Part shown: piece after piece, positions 53,617-63,314 of the stretch
How the letters are laid out: each line of letters starts with the position of its first letter
How positions within the stretch are numbered: the first letter of the stretch is position 1
NCBI RefSeq assembly: GCF_000154785.2
Contig: NC_015730.1
Location: 2,356,001-2,420,000, forward strand
Length of the DNA stretch: 64,000 nt
Direction of reading: 5' to 3'
DNA from: Roseobacter litoralis Och 149
GTDB lineage: Bacteria > Pseudomonadota > Alphaproteobacteria > Rhodobacterales > Rhodobacteraceae
The notes under the pieces: generated by a model
What the model was told of the DNA's origin: nothing
Databases searched by the model: none
Seen by the model: the letters and a program-made list of their open reading frames with translations, nothing else
Position numbers and translations under genes: made by a program

Positions 53617-54710
53617 TCCTCCATCTATATTTCGCGCGCCGCTTTGCATCTTGGCTGATGATCGCATTTATCGCGCTCTTTGCGCTGATCGCCTTGGTGG
53701 ATCTGGTGGATCAAACACGACGTTTCGCGGATCGGGGCGTCAGCGCGGCAGGCATTTTCGAACTCGTCATCCTCAACACCCCGCAAACGATCAGCCAGAT
53801 CTTGCCCCTGATCGTCCTGCTGGCCACCGTCGCGTTTTTCCTGAGCCTTGCACGCTCTTCCGAACTGATTGCCACGCGGGCCTCTGGCCGCTCCGCGATG
53901 GGGGCCTTGATCGCGCCGGTTGGCGTTGTGATTGTGCTGGGCACGCTGGCCACCACAACCCTGAACCCCATCGTGGCCGCCACCTCCAAAAAATACAACG
54001 AGTTATCGCAGACCTACCGGACGGGCGGCGGGTCAACCTTTTCCATTTCCACCGAAGGGCTGTGGCTGCGTCAGGGAACAGATGACGGGCAGATGGTGAT
54101 CAGGGCATGGCGATCAAACCCGGATGCCTCGGTTCTGTTTGACGTCACGTTTCTGGCGTATGAAGTGATCGGCACCCCGGTGCGCCGCATTCACGCCGAT
54201 AGCGCGGAGCTGAAAGATGGCGCGTGGCTGTTGCGCAACGTCAAAGACTGGCCTTTGGCGCGCGGCATCAATTCAGAAGGCAATGCGACAGAACACCGGA
54301 GTCTCACGATCCCGTCCAGCCTGACGGTTGAGCGTATTCGCGAAAGTTTCGGGCACCCCAGTACGATTTCGATCTGGGAGATGAACGATTTTATCAAACA
54401 GCTGAACCAGGCCGGGTTCTCGTCGCTGCAACACCGCGTCTGGCTGCAATCGGAATTGGCCCGGCCTCTGTTTCTGGTCGCCATGGTGCTGATCGCAAGT
54501 GCATTCACCATGCGCCATACCAGATTTGGCGGCACCGGGGTTGCTGTTCTTGCGGCGGTGCTGCTGGGCTTCGCGCTCTATTTCGTGCGCAGTTTCGGGC
54601 TGATCCTTGGCGAGAACGGCCAGTTGCCTGTTTACCTCGCCGCATGGGCACCGCCGATTGCGTCGGTTTTGCTCGCCTTCGGGCCGCTGCTACATGCAGA
54701 GGATGGATGA
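53613..54710 (+). CDS. lptG: LPS export ABC transporter permease LptG
   Basis: 365 residues of the YjgP/YjgQ family: 'LYFARRFASWLMIAFIALFA' at the start, a periplasmic jellyroll (about 130-250) and three C-terminal helices. It is the partner of LptF. The ATG at 53613 overlaps the lptF stop; the longer upstream frame inside lptF is spurious. Its own stop coincides with the start of lptD. Confidence 0.95.
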   Translation: MILHLYFARRFASWLMIAFIALFALIALVDLVDQTRRFADRGVSAAGIFELVILNTPQTISQILPLIVLLATVAFFLSLARSSELIATRASGRSAMGALIAPVGVVIVLGTLATTTLNPIVAATSKKYNELSQTYRTGGGSTFSISTEGLWLRQGTDDGQMVIRAWRSNPDASVLFDVTFLAYEVIGTPVRRIHADSAELKDGAWLLRNVKDWPLARGINSEGNATEHRSLTIPSSLTVERIRESFGHPSTISIWEMNDFIKQLNQAGFSSLQHRVWLQSELARPLFLVAMVLIASAFTMRHTRFGGTGVAVLAAVLLGFALYFVRSFGLILGENGQLPVYLAAWAPPIASVLLAFGPLLHAEDG

Positions 54711-56830
54711 TGCGACGCGTTTTACTCACTCTCGTTTTGGCGCTGTTGCCCTGCCTTGCGACCGCTCAGCAGGCAGAAACACCACGCCCTGCCACACTGG
54801 TTGCCGATGAGATTTTCATTGCCGCCGACCGCGAATTGATCGCACGTGGCAACGTCGAAGCGCTACAGGGGCAAACCCGCCTGCAGACAGAAGAAATCCG
54901 CTATGATCGCGTCACCGGTGCGCTGACCATTGTCGGCCCCATTCGGATACAGGACGGCGACAGCATCACCGTTCTCGCCAATGCTGCTGAATTGGATGCC
55001 ACGCTCCAGACCGGGCTGCTGAGCGGGGCGCGGATGGTGATCAATCAACAACTCCAGCTGGCCAGCGGGCAAATGGAGCGCGTCAATGAGCGCTACAGCC
55101 AGTTGTATCGCACCGCCGTCACCTCCTGCGATGTCTGTGATGACGGCAAACCACCCCTTTGGCAGATCAGAGCGCGGCGCGTGATCCATGACCGTCAGGA
55201 ACGCCAGATCTATTTTGAAGACGCGCAGTTTCGCATCCGCAACGTGCCGGTGTTCTATTTTCCGCGCCTGCGGCTACCGGACCCAACGGTTGAACGCGCC
55301 ACCGGTTTCTTGATCCCGTCGCTGGTCAGCACATCAGAACTGGGGCTGGGCATAAAGGTCCCCTATTTCATCGCGCTGGAAGATGACCGCGATCTGACCA
55401 TAACGCCCTATGTCTCAAGCAGAACGCGAACAGTTGAGATGCGCTACAGGCAGGCATTCGTAAACGGTGACATCGAATTTGACTGGGCCATCAGCCGCGA
55501 CGATGAAAGGCCCGGAGAGACGCGCGCCTACCTGTTTGGCGACGGGTCCTTTGACCTTCGCAATGATTTCAAACTAAACTTCGACATCGAGCTTACATCC
55601 GACGACGACTATCTGCAGGACTATGGGTATTCCGGCAAAGACCGGTTGGACAGCCAGATCAGCGTCAGCCGCGCCAGAAAAGACGAATACACCGCGGCGA
55701 GCCTTATCGGCTACAAATCCCTGCGCGACAACGAACAGAATTCGACCATACCCACCATTGTCGGCGATATTTTCTACCAGCGGCGGTTTTTTCCGGCAGC
55801 CACCGGAGGCGAGTTGCGCTTTACCGTCAATGGGCATAACCACATCAGATATTCGGACAGGGACATCATCGGGCGCGACGTCTCCCGCGTGAACACAGAG
55901 GCCGAATGGCTGCGGGGCTGGTCCCTGCCCGGCGGCTTGCGTGCGGAAACCCGATTTGGCGTCGCCGCCGATATCTTCAACATCACGCAAGACAGCAGCA
56001 CAAATCAGAACCAATCGCAGGTTTCCCCCTTCAGCACGGTGGCTTTGCGCTATCCGATGACCCGCGTGGATAACAATGGGGCCACACAGTTTCTTGAACC
56101 CATCGCACAGCTTGCATGGACAGGCTCCACCCAGCTGGACATTCCCAATGAAGAAAGCACGTTGGTAGATTTTGATGACGGCAACCTTCTGGCCCTGTCC
56201 CGCTTCCCAAGCCCCGACCGGCGCGAGCGCGGCGGGGTGGGTGCCTATGGCGTGAACTGGTCCCGCTTTGCGCTGTCAGGCTGGGAGAGCGCGCTGACCG
56301 TGGGCCAGGTGATGCGCAACGACGAAGACGAAAACTTCACCGATGCCTCGGGTCTTTCCGGGCTGCAGTCAGATTACCTCGTGGCCGGACAAATCAAAAC
56401 GCTCAACGGGTGGGCCGTCACCGCGCGCACACTTTTTGACGATAGTTTCAACTTCAGCAAGGCCGAGGTACGCGGGTCTTTCGATCACAGGCTCGGCGAT
56501 GTCGGCGGCAGCTATCTGTGGCTGACGCGTGACGCGCAGGAAAGCCGCTTCATCGATACGTCGGAACTGTTCCTTGATGGCTCCTTCATCGTGGACCGCA
56601 ATTGGCGTGCCAAAGCGGATTGGCGCTATGACCTGATTGCCGATCGCGCCTCGAACGCAGGGCTTAGCCTGACTTACTTTAACGAATGCGTGGAAATCGA
56701 CTTTTCCGTGCGCCGCCGATATACCTCCTCAACAGGTATTGAGCCTTCTACCAGTTTCGGCTTATCCATCGGTCTGTCGGGTTTTTCGGCCAAACGGGGA
56801 ACGGACACTTATGCCAAAACATGCGGGTGA
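54710..56830 (+). CDS. lptD: LPS-assembly outer membrane protein LptD
   Basis: 706 residues with a signal peptide ('MRRVLLTLVLALLPCLATAQ'), an OstA jellyroll ('LVADEIFIAADRELIARGNV') and a 26-strand-type LptD beta barrel ending in alternating aromatic strands. Cysteines occur at 'TSCDVCDD' near residue 140 and 'YFNECVE' near the C-terminus, the usual disulfide partners. Of two adjacent ATGs the second (54710) is better spaced from GAGG. It receives LPS for insertion in the outer leaflet. Confidence 0.94.
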   Translation: MRRVLLTLVLALLPCLATAQQAETPRPATLVADEIFIAADRELIARGNVEALQGQTRLQTEEIRYDRVTGALTIVGPIRIQDGDSITVLANAAELDATLQTGLLSGARMVINQQLQLASGQMERVNERYSQLYRTAVTSCDVCDDGKPPLWQIRARRVIHDRQERQIYFEDAQFRIRNVPVFYFPRLRLPDPTVERATGFLIPSLVSTSELGLGIKVPYFIALEDDRDLTITPYVSSRTRTVEMRYRQAFVNGDIEFDWAISRDDERPGETRAYLFGDGSFDLRNDFKLNFDIELTSDDDYLQDYGYSGKDRLDSQISVSRARKDEYTAASLIGYKSLRDNEQNSTIPTIVGDIFYQRRFFPAATGGELRFTVNGHNHIRYSDRDIIGRDVSRVNTEAEWLRGWSLPGGLRAETRFGVAADIFNITQDSSTNQNQSQVSPFSTVALRYPMTRVDNNGATQFLEPIAQLAWTGSTQLDIPNEESTLVDFDDGNLLALSRFPSPDRRERGGVGAYGVNWSRFALSGWESALTVGQVMRNDEDENFTDASGLSGLQSDYLVAGQIKTLNGWAVTARTLFDDSFNFSKAEVRGSFDHRLGDVGGSYLWLTRDAQESRFIDTSELFLDGSFIVDRNWRAKADWRYDLIADRASNAGLSLTYFNECVEIDFSVRRRYTSSTGIEPSTSFGLSIGLSGFSAKRGTDTYAKTCG

Positions 56831-56837
56831 CAGACAG

Positions 56838-58058
56838 ATGATCCGAATAAAAGAGTTTTGTACCGTGCTGATGGTCTGCGCTACATGCAGTTTTGCTGTA
56901 CCGCTCGGCGCGCAAAGTCTGTTCAGTCCGGTCATTGAGGTCAATGATGGCGTCATCACCGAGTTTGAAATCGAGCAGCGTCAGCAGTTTCTGATATTAT
57001 TGAATGCGCCAGGCTCAAGCCGACAAGCCGTGATTGAAGAACTGATCAACGAACGCCTGCGCGCGCAGGCCGTTGCAAACGCGGGTCTGGAACTCTCGGA
57101 CGCTGCAATGCAGGACGGCATGATTGAATTCGCGGGTCGGGTGAACCTTGGCGTGGATGAATTCAAGACCGTGCTTGAGGAAAACGGGATCGCCGCCACA
57201 ACCTTCGAAGATTTCGTTCGTGTCGGGGTGTCATGGCGCGATTTCATCGCTGCCCGCTTTGGCCCGCGTTTGCAGGTCTCCGAAGAAGAAATCGATCAGG
57301 CGCTTGGCAGCACCAATGGGGCCAGTAACATTCAGGTGCTGGTGTCCGAAATCATCATCCCCGCACCGCCCGCACGCGCGCTCGAAGTACAGGAAGTGGC
57401 AGAGCAGATCGCCACCACGACCTCAGTGGAAGAATTCTCCGATTATGCGCGGCGGTTTTCAGCGACGGCCACGCGCGATCAGGGCGGACGGTTGGAATGG
57501 CAAGCGCTCAGCAATCTGCCGCCAAGCCTGCGTCCGCTGCTGTTGGGTCTGGCGCCGGGCGAGGTCACGGAACCGCTGAACATCCCTGAAGCTGTGGCAT
57601 TGTTTCAACTACGTGACATTCGAGAGACCGGTGCGTCAACGCCTGAGTATGCCGCAATCGACTATGCGGTCTATTACATTGCGGGCGGGCGCACTCCGGC
57701 AGGCCTTGCGCAGGCGGCCAAAATCGGGGCGCAGGTCGATGTTTGTGACGATCTATATGGCGTGGCACAGGGCCAGCCGCCGGAGATCCTAGAACGGGGC
57801 AGCAAACCACCGTCTGAGATACCGACGGACATCGCGCTTGAACTCAGCAAGCTTGATCCCGGAGAGACCTCGATCGCCCTGACGCGGTCAGAGGGTCAAA
57901 CGCTGCTCTTTTTGATGATGTGCGGGCGGACGGCTGCCGCCAATGAAGATGTCGGTCGTGACGAGGCGGCAAATGCTTTGCGCGGCGGCAGACTTAACGC
58001 GATTGCAGAGAGCTTTCTGGAACAGCTGCGCGCGGACGCCAGAATTCGCGTCCAATGA
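56838..58058 (+). CDS. surA: Periplasmic chaperone/peptidyl-prolyl isomerase SurA
   Basis: 406 residues: a signal peptide (about 1-26, ending 'PLGAQS'), a SurA N-terminal chaperone domain ('VIEVNDGVITEFEIEQR') and a parvulin-type PPIase domain ('VEEFSDYARRFSATATRDQGGRLEW'). It escorts outer-membrane proteins such as LptD. The start is uncertain: an ATG at 56811 overlapping lptD would add 9 polar residues before the signal peptide, so 56838 was chosen. The stop overlaps pdxA. Confidence 0.9.
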   Translation: MIRIKEFCTVLMVCATCSFAVPLGAQSLFSPVIEVNDGVITEFEIEQRQQFLILLNAPGSSRQAVIEELINERLRAQAVANAGLELSDAAMQDGMIEFAGRVNLGVDEFKTVLEENGIAATTFEDFVRVGVSWRDFIAARFGPRLQVSEEEIDQALGSTNGASNIQVLVSEIIIPAPPARALEVQEVAEQIATTTSVEEFSDYARRFSATATRDQGGRLEWQALSNLPPSLRPLLLGLAPGEVTEPLNIPEAVALFQLRDIRETGASTPEYAAIDYAVYYIAGGRTPAGLAQAAKIGAQVDVCDDLYGVAQGQPPEILERGSKPPSEIPTDIALELSKLDPGETSIALTRSEGQTLLFLMMCGRTAAANEDVGRDEAANALRGGRLNAIAESFLEQLRADARIRVQ

Positions 58059-59035
58059 CCCCCGTGACGGGCCCCGTGCTGATGAGTTGCGGTGAACCGG
58101 CCGGGATTGGTCCGGAAATTGCTGTAGCTGCATGGGACGCCCTCAAGGGGACAATCCCACTGGCATGGATGGGTGATCCACGCCACCTGCCCGCGGGCAC
58201 GCGGTTTACGGCAATCACACACCCGCGCGAGATTGCCGAGGTCGACGCGCATGCGCTGCCCGTTCTGGTTCATAGCTTTGCCGCACCGACGATCCCAGGC
58301 CACCCCAACCCTGCCAATGCGCAAGGCGTGATCGACGTGATCGCGGCCTGCGTCGGGTGGGTACAGGATGGGGCTGCCGCAGCCCTGTGCACCGCCCCTA
58401 TTCACAAAAAGGCGCTGATTGATGGCGCTGATTTCCAACACCCCGGACATACGGAGTTTTTACAGGCGCTGGCAGGCGGCACGTCACGCGCGGTCATGAT
58501 GCTGGCCAGTGATACGCTGCGTGTGGTGCCGACAACAATCCATATTGCCCTTGAAGACGTCCCCCATGCCCTGACACCAGAGTTGCTCCACGAAACGATT
58601 ACCATCACGCACAACGCGCTGCGCTCACAATTCGGCATAAAAACGCCACGGATCGCAGTTGCTGGCCTGAACCCGCACGCGGGCGAAGGTGGCGCGATGG
58701 GCATGCAGGAACAGGACTGGATTGGCGATGTGATCGACACGCTTGCCGCAACCGGGATGAACATCCGCGGCCCCCTGCCCGCAGACACGATGTTTCATGC
58801 CCGCGCCCGCGAGGGGTACGACGTCGCAGTCGCGATGTATCATGATCAGGCGCTCATTCCGATCAAGACGCTCGATTTTGATCGCGGCGTCAATGTCACG
58901 CTGGGCCTGCCTTTTATCCGCACGTCACCAGATCATGGGACGGCCTTTGACATTGCGGGCAAGGGCATCGCCAACCCGACAAGTATGATCGAAGCGATCA
59001 AGCTAGCCGCGCATATGGCGGGCCAACATGTCTGA
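58055..59035 (+). CDS. pdxA: 4-hydroxythreonine-4-phosphate dehydrogenase
   Basis: 326 residues, a vitamin B6 (PLP) biosynthesis enzyme. Family segments: 'SCGEPAGIGPEIAV', 'TAPIHKKAL', 'HPGHTEFLQ' (metal His), 'GLNPHAGEGG' and 'MYHDQALIPIKTL' (metal His). It overlaps surA by 4 bases and is followed 27 bp later by rsmA, the widespread surA-pdxA-rsmA order. Confidence 0.96.
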   Translation: MTPVTGPVLMSCGEPAGIGPEIAVAAWDALKGTIPLAWMGDPRHLPAGTRFTAITHPREIAEVDAHALPVLVHSFAAPTIPGHPNPANAQGVIDVIAACVGWVQDGAAAALCTAPIHKKALIDGADFQHPGHTEFLQALAGGTSRAVMMLASDTLRVVPTTIHIALEDVPHALTPELLHETITITHNALRSQFGIKTPRIAVAGLNPHAGEGGAMGMQEQDWIGDVIDTLAATGMNIRGPLPADTMFHARAREGYDVAVAMYHDQALIPIKTLDFDRGVNVTLGLPFIRTSPDHGTAFDIAGKGIANPTSMIEAIKLAAHMAGQHV

Positions 59036-59062
59036 GACCGTGCGCGGTGGGCGCGCCCACCT

Positions 59063-59905
59063 ATGACCACGATAGACAACCTGCCCCCCTTGCGCAGCGT
59101 GATCCGCGATCATGATCTGTCGGCGCGCAAATCAATGGGACAGAACTTTCTGCTGGATTTGAACCTGACGGCCAAGATTGCGCGTCAGGCCGGCGATCTG
59201 AGCGCCTGCGATGTGTTGGAGATCGGCCCGGGGCCCGGTGGTCTGACGCGCGGGCTTTTGGCGCAGGGTGCGCGACGTGTGCTCGCGATTGAGAAAGACG
59301 CCCGCTGCCTGCCTGCCCTTGCGGAAATCGCCGCGGCCTATCCCGGGCGGCTGGAGGTCGTGAACGGGGATGCCCTTGAGATCGACCCGCTGAGTGCTTT
59401 GACCCCGCCCATCCGCGTAGCCGCCAACCTGCCTTATAACGTGGGCACGGAGCTTTTGGTGCGCTGGCTTACGCCAGAAACATGGCCACCCTATTGGCAG
59501 AGCCTGACGCTGATGTTCCAGCGTGAGGTGGCCGAACGTATTGTCGCAAAACCCGGCAGCAAAGCCTATGGGCGCCTTGCCATTCTCGCGCAATGGCGCG
59601 CGGATGCTCAGATTGTGATGCAACTGCCACCCGAAGCCTTTACACCGCCGCCGAAAGTTTCGAGCAGCGTTGTGCATATCACCGCCCTGCCCGCGCCACG
59701 GTATCCTGCGGATGCGAATGTTTTGAGCAAAGTGGTCGCGATGGCCTTCAATCAGCGGCGCAAAATGCTGCGCGCGGCGTTAAAGGGGTTGGGCCCGGAT
59801 ATTGAGGACAGGCTTCAGGCGGCAGGCATCAAACCTACCGAACGCGCAGAACGCGTCAGCCTCCAAGGGTTTTGTGCATTGGCCCGCGCCGTGGCTGCCA
59901 AGTAA
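59063..59905 (+). CDS. rsmA: 16S rRNA (A1518/A1519) dimethyltransferase
   Basis: 280 residues, KsgA family: '[15 protein letters not shown]', the SAM-binding '[16 protein letters not shown]', '[14 protein letters not shown]' (catalytic NLPY) and a C-terminal helical domain ('[15 protein letters not shown]'). It methylates two adenosines in the 30S subunit late in assembly. Last gene of the lptF-rsmA run. Confidence 0.97.
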   Translation: MTTIDNLPPLRSVIRDHDLSARKSMGQNFLLDLNLTAKIARQAGDLSACDVLEIGPGPGGLTRGLLAQGARRVLAIEKDARCLPALAEIAAAYPGRLEVVNGDALEIDPLSALTPPIRVAANLPYNVGTELLVRWLTPETWPPYWQSLTLMFQREVAERIVAKPGSKAYGRLAILAQWRADAQIVMQLPPEAFTPPPKVSSSVVHITALPAPRYPADANVLSKVVAMAFNQRRKMLRAALKGLGPDIEDRLQAAGIKPTERAERVSLQGFCALARAVAAK

Positions 59906-59937
59906 CCAAAGGTCGCAGGTTATTCTGCGGCCTTTGG
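59906..59937. terminator. Shared hairpin between convergent rsmA and the DUF4167 gene
   Basis: CCAAAGGTCGCAG and CTGCGGCCTTTGG form a 13-bp stem with one G-T/mismatch and a 6-base loop. It starts one base after the rsmA stop and covers the last codons and stop of the DUF4167 gene. No long T tract, but the position between convergent ends suits bidirectional termination. Confidence 0.6.
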
Positions 59938-60471
59938 CGCGTCATCTCCGCCAGATGCAGGCGGTGTGCTTTCATCCGTTGCAGGTGCAGGTTTTGCACG
60001 TGGCTTGCGACGCGGCGCGCGTTTCGGCTTGGGCTGGCTTTCCGGTGTCTCAACCAAGCCGCTCTCAACTTCCTGTTCCGGCGCTTCAACCACCGGCTGT
60101 TCGACCACAGCAGCGGCATTTGCAGCATCCCGTTCCTGCCGCTCGGCACGTTCACGATCGCGCTCGGCCTGGCGTTCTCTGTTCTGACGCTCCTGTTCTT
60201 CACGCCGCGCGTCGATCTCGCGCTGCGCCTCGCTGAGCATACGTGTGTAGTGTTCGGCGTGTTGTTGAAAATTCTCCGCCGCAACCCGGTCGTTGCTCAA
60301 TTGTGCATCCCGCGTCAGCTGATTGTATTTTTCAATGATCTGCTGGGGCGTGCCGCGTACCTTACCCTCTGGACCAGAGCTGTCAAAGACGCGGTTGACG
60401 ACGTTGCCGCCCTGATTACTGGACCTGTTGCGGTTGCCCTTTGAACGGGAGCGTGATCGCGATGATTTCAT
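59920..60471 (-). CDS. DUF4167 family protein
   Basis: 183 residues. The N-terminal part has the basic stretch 'RSRSRSKGNRNRSS' and the conserved 'NRVFDSSGPEGKVRGTPQQI' block, then a charged coiled region of Arg/Glu repeats ('QERQNRERQAERDRERAERQ') and a Pro/Lys/Ala-rich tail. It is typical of alphaproteobacteria and is thought to bind RNA or nucleoid, though no function is established. It stands alone, 223 bp after prmC on the same strand; that spacer (60472-60694) shows no gene. Confidence 0.9.
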   Translation of the reverse strand: MKSSRSRSRSKGNRNRSSNQGGNVVNRVFDSSGPEGKVRGTPQQIIEKYNQLTRDAQLSNDRVAAENFQQHAEHYTRMLSEAQREIDARREEQERQNRERQAERDRERAERQERDAANAAAVVEQPVVEAPEQEVESGLVETPESQPKPKRAPRRKPRAKPAPATDESTPPASGGDDAPKAAE

Positions 60472-60694
60472 GAAGTTTGCTCAGCCTTCGTGCTGTTAAT
60501 CGTAGGGCCGGATGTGCTTATGGAGTTTCTCAAATCCGGGATTTCGATATGTTGGGCATAATGCCGCGCGGGACCGCCATAACAAAGCATCCACCGCTGC
60601 AACGTCTTTGAATAACCACGACAAGCGCGTCCCTGCAAGAGTAAAACCCGAAAAACCTAAAATTTCGTCAGTTTTGGTACAGTTCTGGCGGAAT

Positions 60695-61528
60695 TCACCC
60701 AGGTTTTGACGCGCTGACAATCCTGTCACGTCCCCCAAGATCAGGGAGAATCGATAACTCACCCCACCCCTGCGCTTCGAAAATGTCACGCACGGACGAC
60801 GCCTGTTGCCACCCGGTTTCTACCAGCACGCGACCTTCCGCGCTCAGGTATCCCTGTGCCTCGGCGGCGATCACGCGGTACGCCGTCAACCCATCTGCTT
60901 CGTCCGTCAGAGCCAAGCGCGGTTCGTGATCACGCAACTCTGGTTGCACCTGTGACATTTCACTCGCTGCGAGATACGGCGGGTTGGAAACGATCAAATC
61001 AAAACGGCCCTCCACCGCGTCAAACCAGTCCGATTTCAGCACCTGAACACGATCCGCAACCTCATGCAGCACCGCGTTCGCACTGGCTTGCAGGCACGCA
61101 GCCTCGCTGATGTCGATGGCAACGCCCTTTGCATCAGGCCGTTCCGCCAAAAGCGTCACGATCAGGCACCCCGACCCGACGCCCAGATCCAGCGCATCAC
61201 TGAAGGGTGCAGATAGCGCCGCCTCGATCAAGCTTTCAGTTTCTGGCCTTGGATCAAGCACTTCACGCGTGATGTTAAAGCGGCGTCCGTAGAATTCACG
61301 CGATCCGATCAATTGGGATACGGGCACACGCACTGCACGCAATGACACCAGATGATCGTAGCGATCAATGATATCTGCGGCCATGTCTTCCGGTGCAATC
61401 AGCGTCACGCGCGCGGCATCCACCTGCGCGGCATGGGCCAGTAGCACACGCGCATCCCGGGCCGGATCCGGTACACCAGCTGCCCGCAGACGTGCCATGG
61501 CAGCCACCATCGCCTCTGCGGCGGTCAT
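60695..61528 (-). CDS. prmC: Release factor glutamine methyltransferase
   Basis: 277 residues: an N-terminal helical substrate domain, the SAM motif '[19 protein letters not shown]' (about 112-130), and the amide-transfer signature '[12 protein letters not shown]'. It methylates the Gln of the GGQ motif of RF1 and RF2. Its start overlaps the prfA stop by 4 bases, so enzyme and substrate are made from one coupled transcript. Confidence 0.95.
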   Translation of the reverse strand: MTAAEAMVAAMARLRAAGVPDPARDARVLLAHAAQVDAARVTLIAPEDMAADIIDRYDHLVSLRAVRVPVSQLIGSREFYGRRFNITREVLDPRPETESLIEAALSAPFSDALDLGVGSGCLIVTLLAERPDAKGVAIDISEAACLQASANAVLHEVADRVQVLKSDWFDAVEGRFDLIVSNPPYLAASEMSQVQPELRDHEPRLALTDEADGLTAYRVIAAEAQGYLSAEGRVLVETGWQQASSVRDIFEAQGWGELSILPDLGGRDRIVSASKPG

Positions 61529-62580
61529 TGTCCCATGTCCGCCATCAGCTGCGCTTGCGCATGCGCCGTCAAAGCATCGATGATTTCATCCAGATCGCCT
61601 TGCAGAATGGCATCGAGCCGATAAAGCGTCAGATTGATGCGATGATCCGTCATGCGCCCCTGCGGGAAATTATAGGTCCGGATGCGTTCCGACCGATCGC
61701 CGGAGCCGACCTGTGCCGCCCGATCCGCCGAGCGTTCATCATCCACGCGGCTGCGCTCAAGATCGTAAAGGCGCGCTTTGAGCACCTGCATCGCGATTTC
61801 GCGGTTGCGGTGTTGCGATTTTTCGGAACTCGTGACCACCAGCCCGGTGGGCAAATGGGTAATGCGCACGGCAGAATCCGTGGTGTTCACATGCTGCCCC
61901 CCCGCACCGGACGAGCGCATGGTGTCGATCCGCAGATCGTTCGCCTCGATATGAATGTCGACGTCTTCGGCTTCCGGCAGGACAGCGACCGTTGCCGCCG
62001 ACGTGTGAATACGCCCGCCGCTTTCCGTGCTCGGCACCCGCTGCACCCGGTGCACGCCGCTTTCGTATTTCAGCCGGGCAAAGACATCCGCGCCTTTGAT
62101 ATGCGCGACCACCTCCTTGATTCCGCCAAGTTCGGTTTCCTGCAATTCGATCACATCGACCTTCCAACCCTGCGTCTCGGCATAGCGTTGGTACATGCGA
62201 AACAGATCACCGGCGAACAAGGCCGCCTCATCCCCGCCGGTGCCCGGCCGGATTTCAAGCATGGCCGGTTTTGCATCGGCCTTGTCCTTGGGCAAGAGCG
62301 CCAGTTGCAGCGCGGCCTCAGCCTGCGGCAGGGCGGATTTGAGCCGCGGAATTTCTTCTTCGGCCAGCGGCGCCATATCGGGATCCCCCAGCATCTCGGC
62401 CGCATCTTCCAGATCGTTCAGTAATTGCTGATAGGCGCTGATCTGTTCAACAACAGGGCGCAGATCCGAATACTCTTTGGCCAGCGTCGCGATATCGCCG
62501 CCACCATCCCCTGTGGACATGGCGGCTTCCAGATATTGGAACCGTTCGGTAATCTGGCGAAGTCTGTCAAGCGGGATCAT
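61525..62580 (-). CDS. prfA: Peptide chain release factor 1
   Basis: 351 residues with domain 2 and 3 motifs including '[18 protein letters not shown]', the catalytic '[16 protein letters not shown]' (GGQ near residue 227), '[18 protein letters not shown]' near the end, and PVT-type tripeptide position for UAG/UAA reading. It ends translation at UAA and UAG. First gene of prfA-prmC, divergent from the small secreted protein gene. Confidence 0.97.
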   Translation of the reverse strand: MIPLDRLRQITERFQYLEAAMSTGDGGGDIATLAKEYSDLRPVVEQISAYQQLLNDLEDAAEMLGDPDMAPLAEEEIPRLKSALPQAEAALQLALLPKDKADAKPAMLEIRPGTGGDEAALFAGDLFRMYQRYAETQGWKVDVIELQETELGGIKEVVAHIKGADVFARLKYESGVHRVQRVPSTESGGRIHTSAATVAVLPEAEDVDIHIEANDLRIDTMRSSGAGGQHVNTTDSAVRITHLPTGLVVTSSEKSQHRNREIAMQVLKARLYDLERSRVDDERSADRAAQVGSGDRSERIRTYNFPQGRMTDHRINLTLYRLDAILQGDLDEIIDALTAHAQAQLMADMGQ

Positions 62581-62642
62581 CGTGCTGAAATCCGATATTG
62601 AATGCTATTGGTCAAGGCCCGTTTTCATGATAGATTATCGCC

Positions 62643-62930
62643 ATGATACGATTTGCTTTCGCTCTTGCCTTTTTGGCCCTGCCCGCCGGTGCTGATATCA
62701 CTTATCCCAGCGGTAAAACAGTGGATTGCTATTGCACCGATCGCGGTGGCGCACGCATCGAACTGGGCGAGACGATTTGCATGCAGGTCGATGGGCGCAT
62801 GTTCATGGCGCAGTGTCAGATGTCGCTGAATGTGCCGATGTGGCGCGAGGTTGAACAGGGATGCCTGTCCTCTTCACTGGAGCGCGGCGATCAGCCCCTC
62901 CAGTCGTTCCCGGTTGACCCCCAAATCTGA
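62643..62930 (+). CDS. Small secreted cysteine-containing protein, 95 residues
   Basis: A signal peptide ('MIRFAFALAFLALPAGA', cleavage near residue 17) precedes a short mature protein with five Cys ('TVDCYCTDRG', 'ETICMQ', 'MAQCQMS', 'EQGCLSS'). I do not recognise a named family. The last 57 bases overlap the convergent DUF1499 gene, and the C-terminal 19 residues are encoded there. No strong ribosome site is seen before the ATG. Confidence 0.7.
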   Translation: MIRFAFALAFLALPAGADITYPSGKTVDCYCTDRGGARIELGETICMQVDGRMFMAQCQMSLNVPMWREVEQGCLSSSLERGDQPLQSFPVDPQI

Positions 62931-63275
62931 TTGGCCATATCGCAGGCGGGCGAAAGCTTTCAACGTGCCGTCCGCATATTCCACTGTGGTGTAGTCGGGA
63001 AACCCAAAGACCTGCGAACGCGTAATGTAGGTGATGCGCCCCTCGTCCAATGACCCCGCAAGCGCCTTGGTGCGCGGCAAAGCAGCCATATAGGCATCCG
63101 CTGCGGCGAATGTCTCGGGCGTCGCTGCGATCACGCGCAAAGCATCCCCTGCACCGTCAGCGTCCTGAGTGCCCGCTACCGGCACATGCCAGTTGCTAAT
63201 ATCGCCCTGCGACAGGCGCACGTATGCCAGCGCACAGACAACGATGATCAGGCCAAACCCTAAAAACATGCGCAT
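62874..63275 (-). CDS. DUF1499 family protein
   Basis: 133 residues: an N-terminal hydrophobic helix ('MFLGFGLIIVVCALAYV') that anchors or exports it, then the family core 'RSQVFGFPDYTTVEY' and the C-terminal 'ARLRYGQSDLGVNRERLEGLI'. The function is unknown. Antisense overlap of 57 bases with the secreted protein gene. 39 bp upstream of its start is the speB stop, so they may be one transcript. Confidence 0.88.
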   Translation of the reverse strand: MRMFLGFGLIIVVCALAYVRLSQGDISNWHVPVAGTQDADGAGDALRVIAATPETFAAADAYMAALPRTKALAGSLDEGRITYITRSQVFGFPDYTTVEYADGTLKAFARLRYGQSDLGVNRERLEGLIAALQ

Positions 63276-63314
63276 ATCTTCCCTCTTTTCTAACTCGGCT
63301 CGAAGCCTATGCCC

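Noticed and set aside
60496..60789. Minus-strand frame of 97 codons between DUF4167 and prmC
   Set aside because: It overlaps the start of prmC's 3' end in another frame, has no ribosome site and no recognisable motif.
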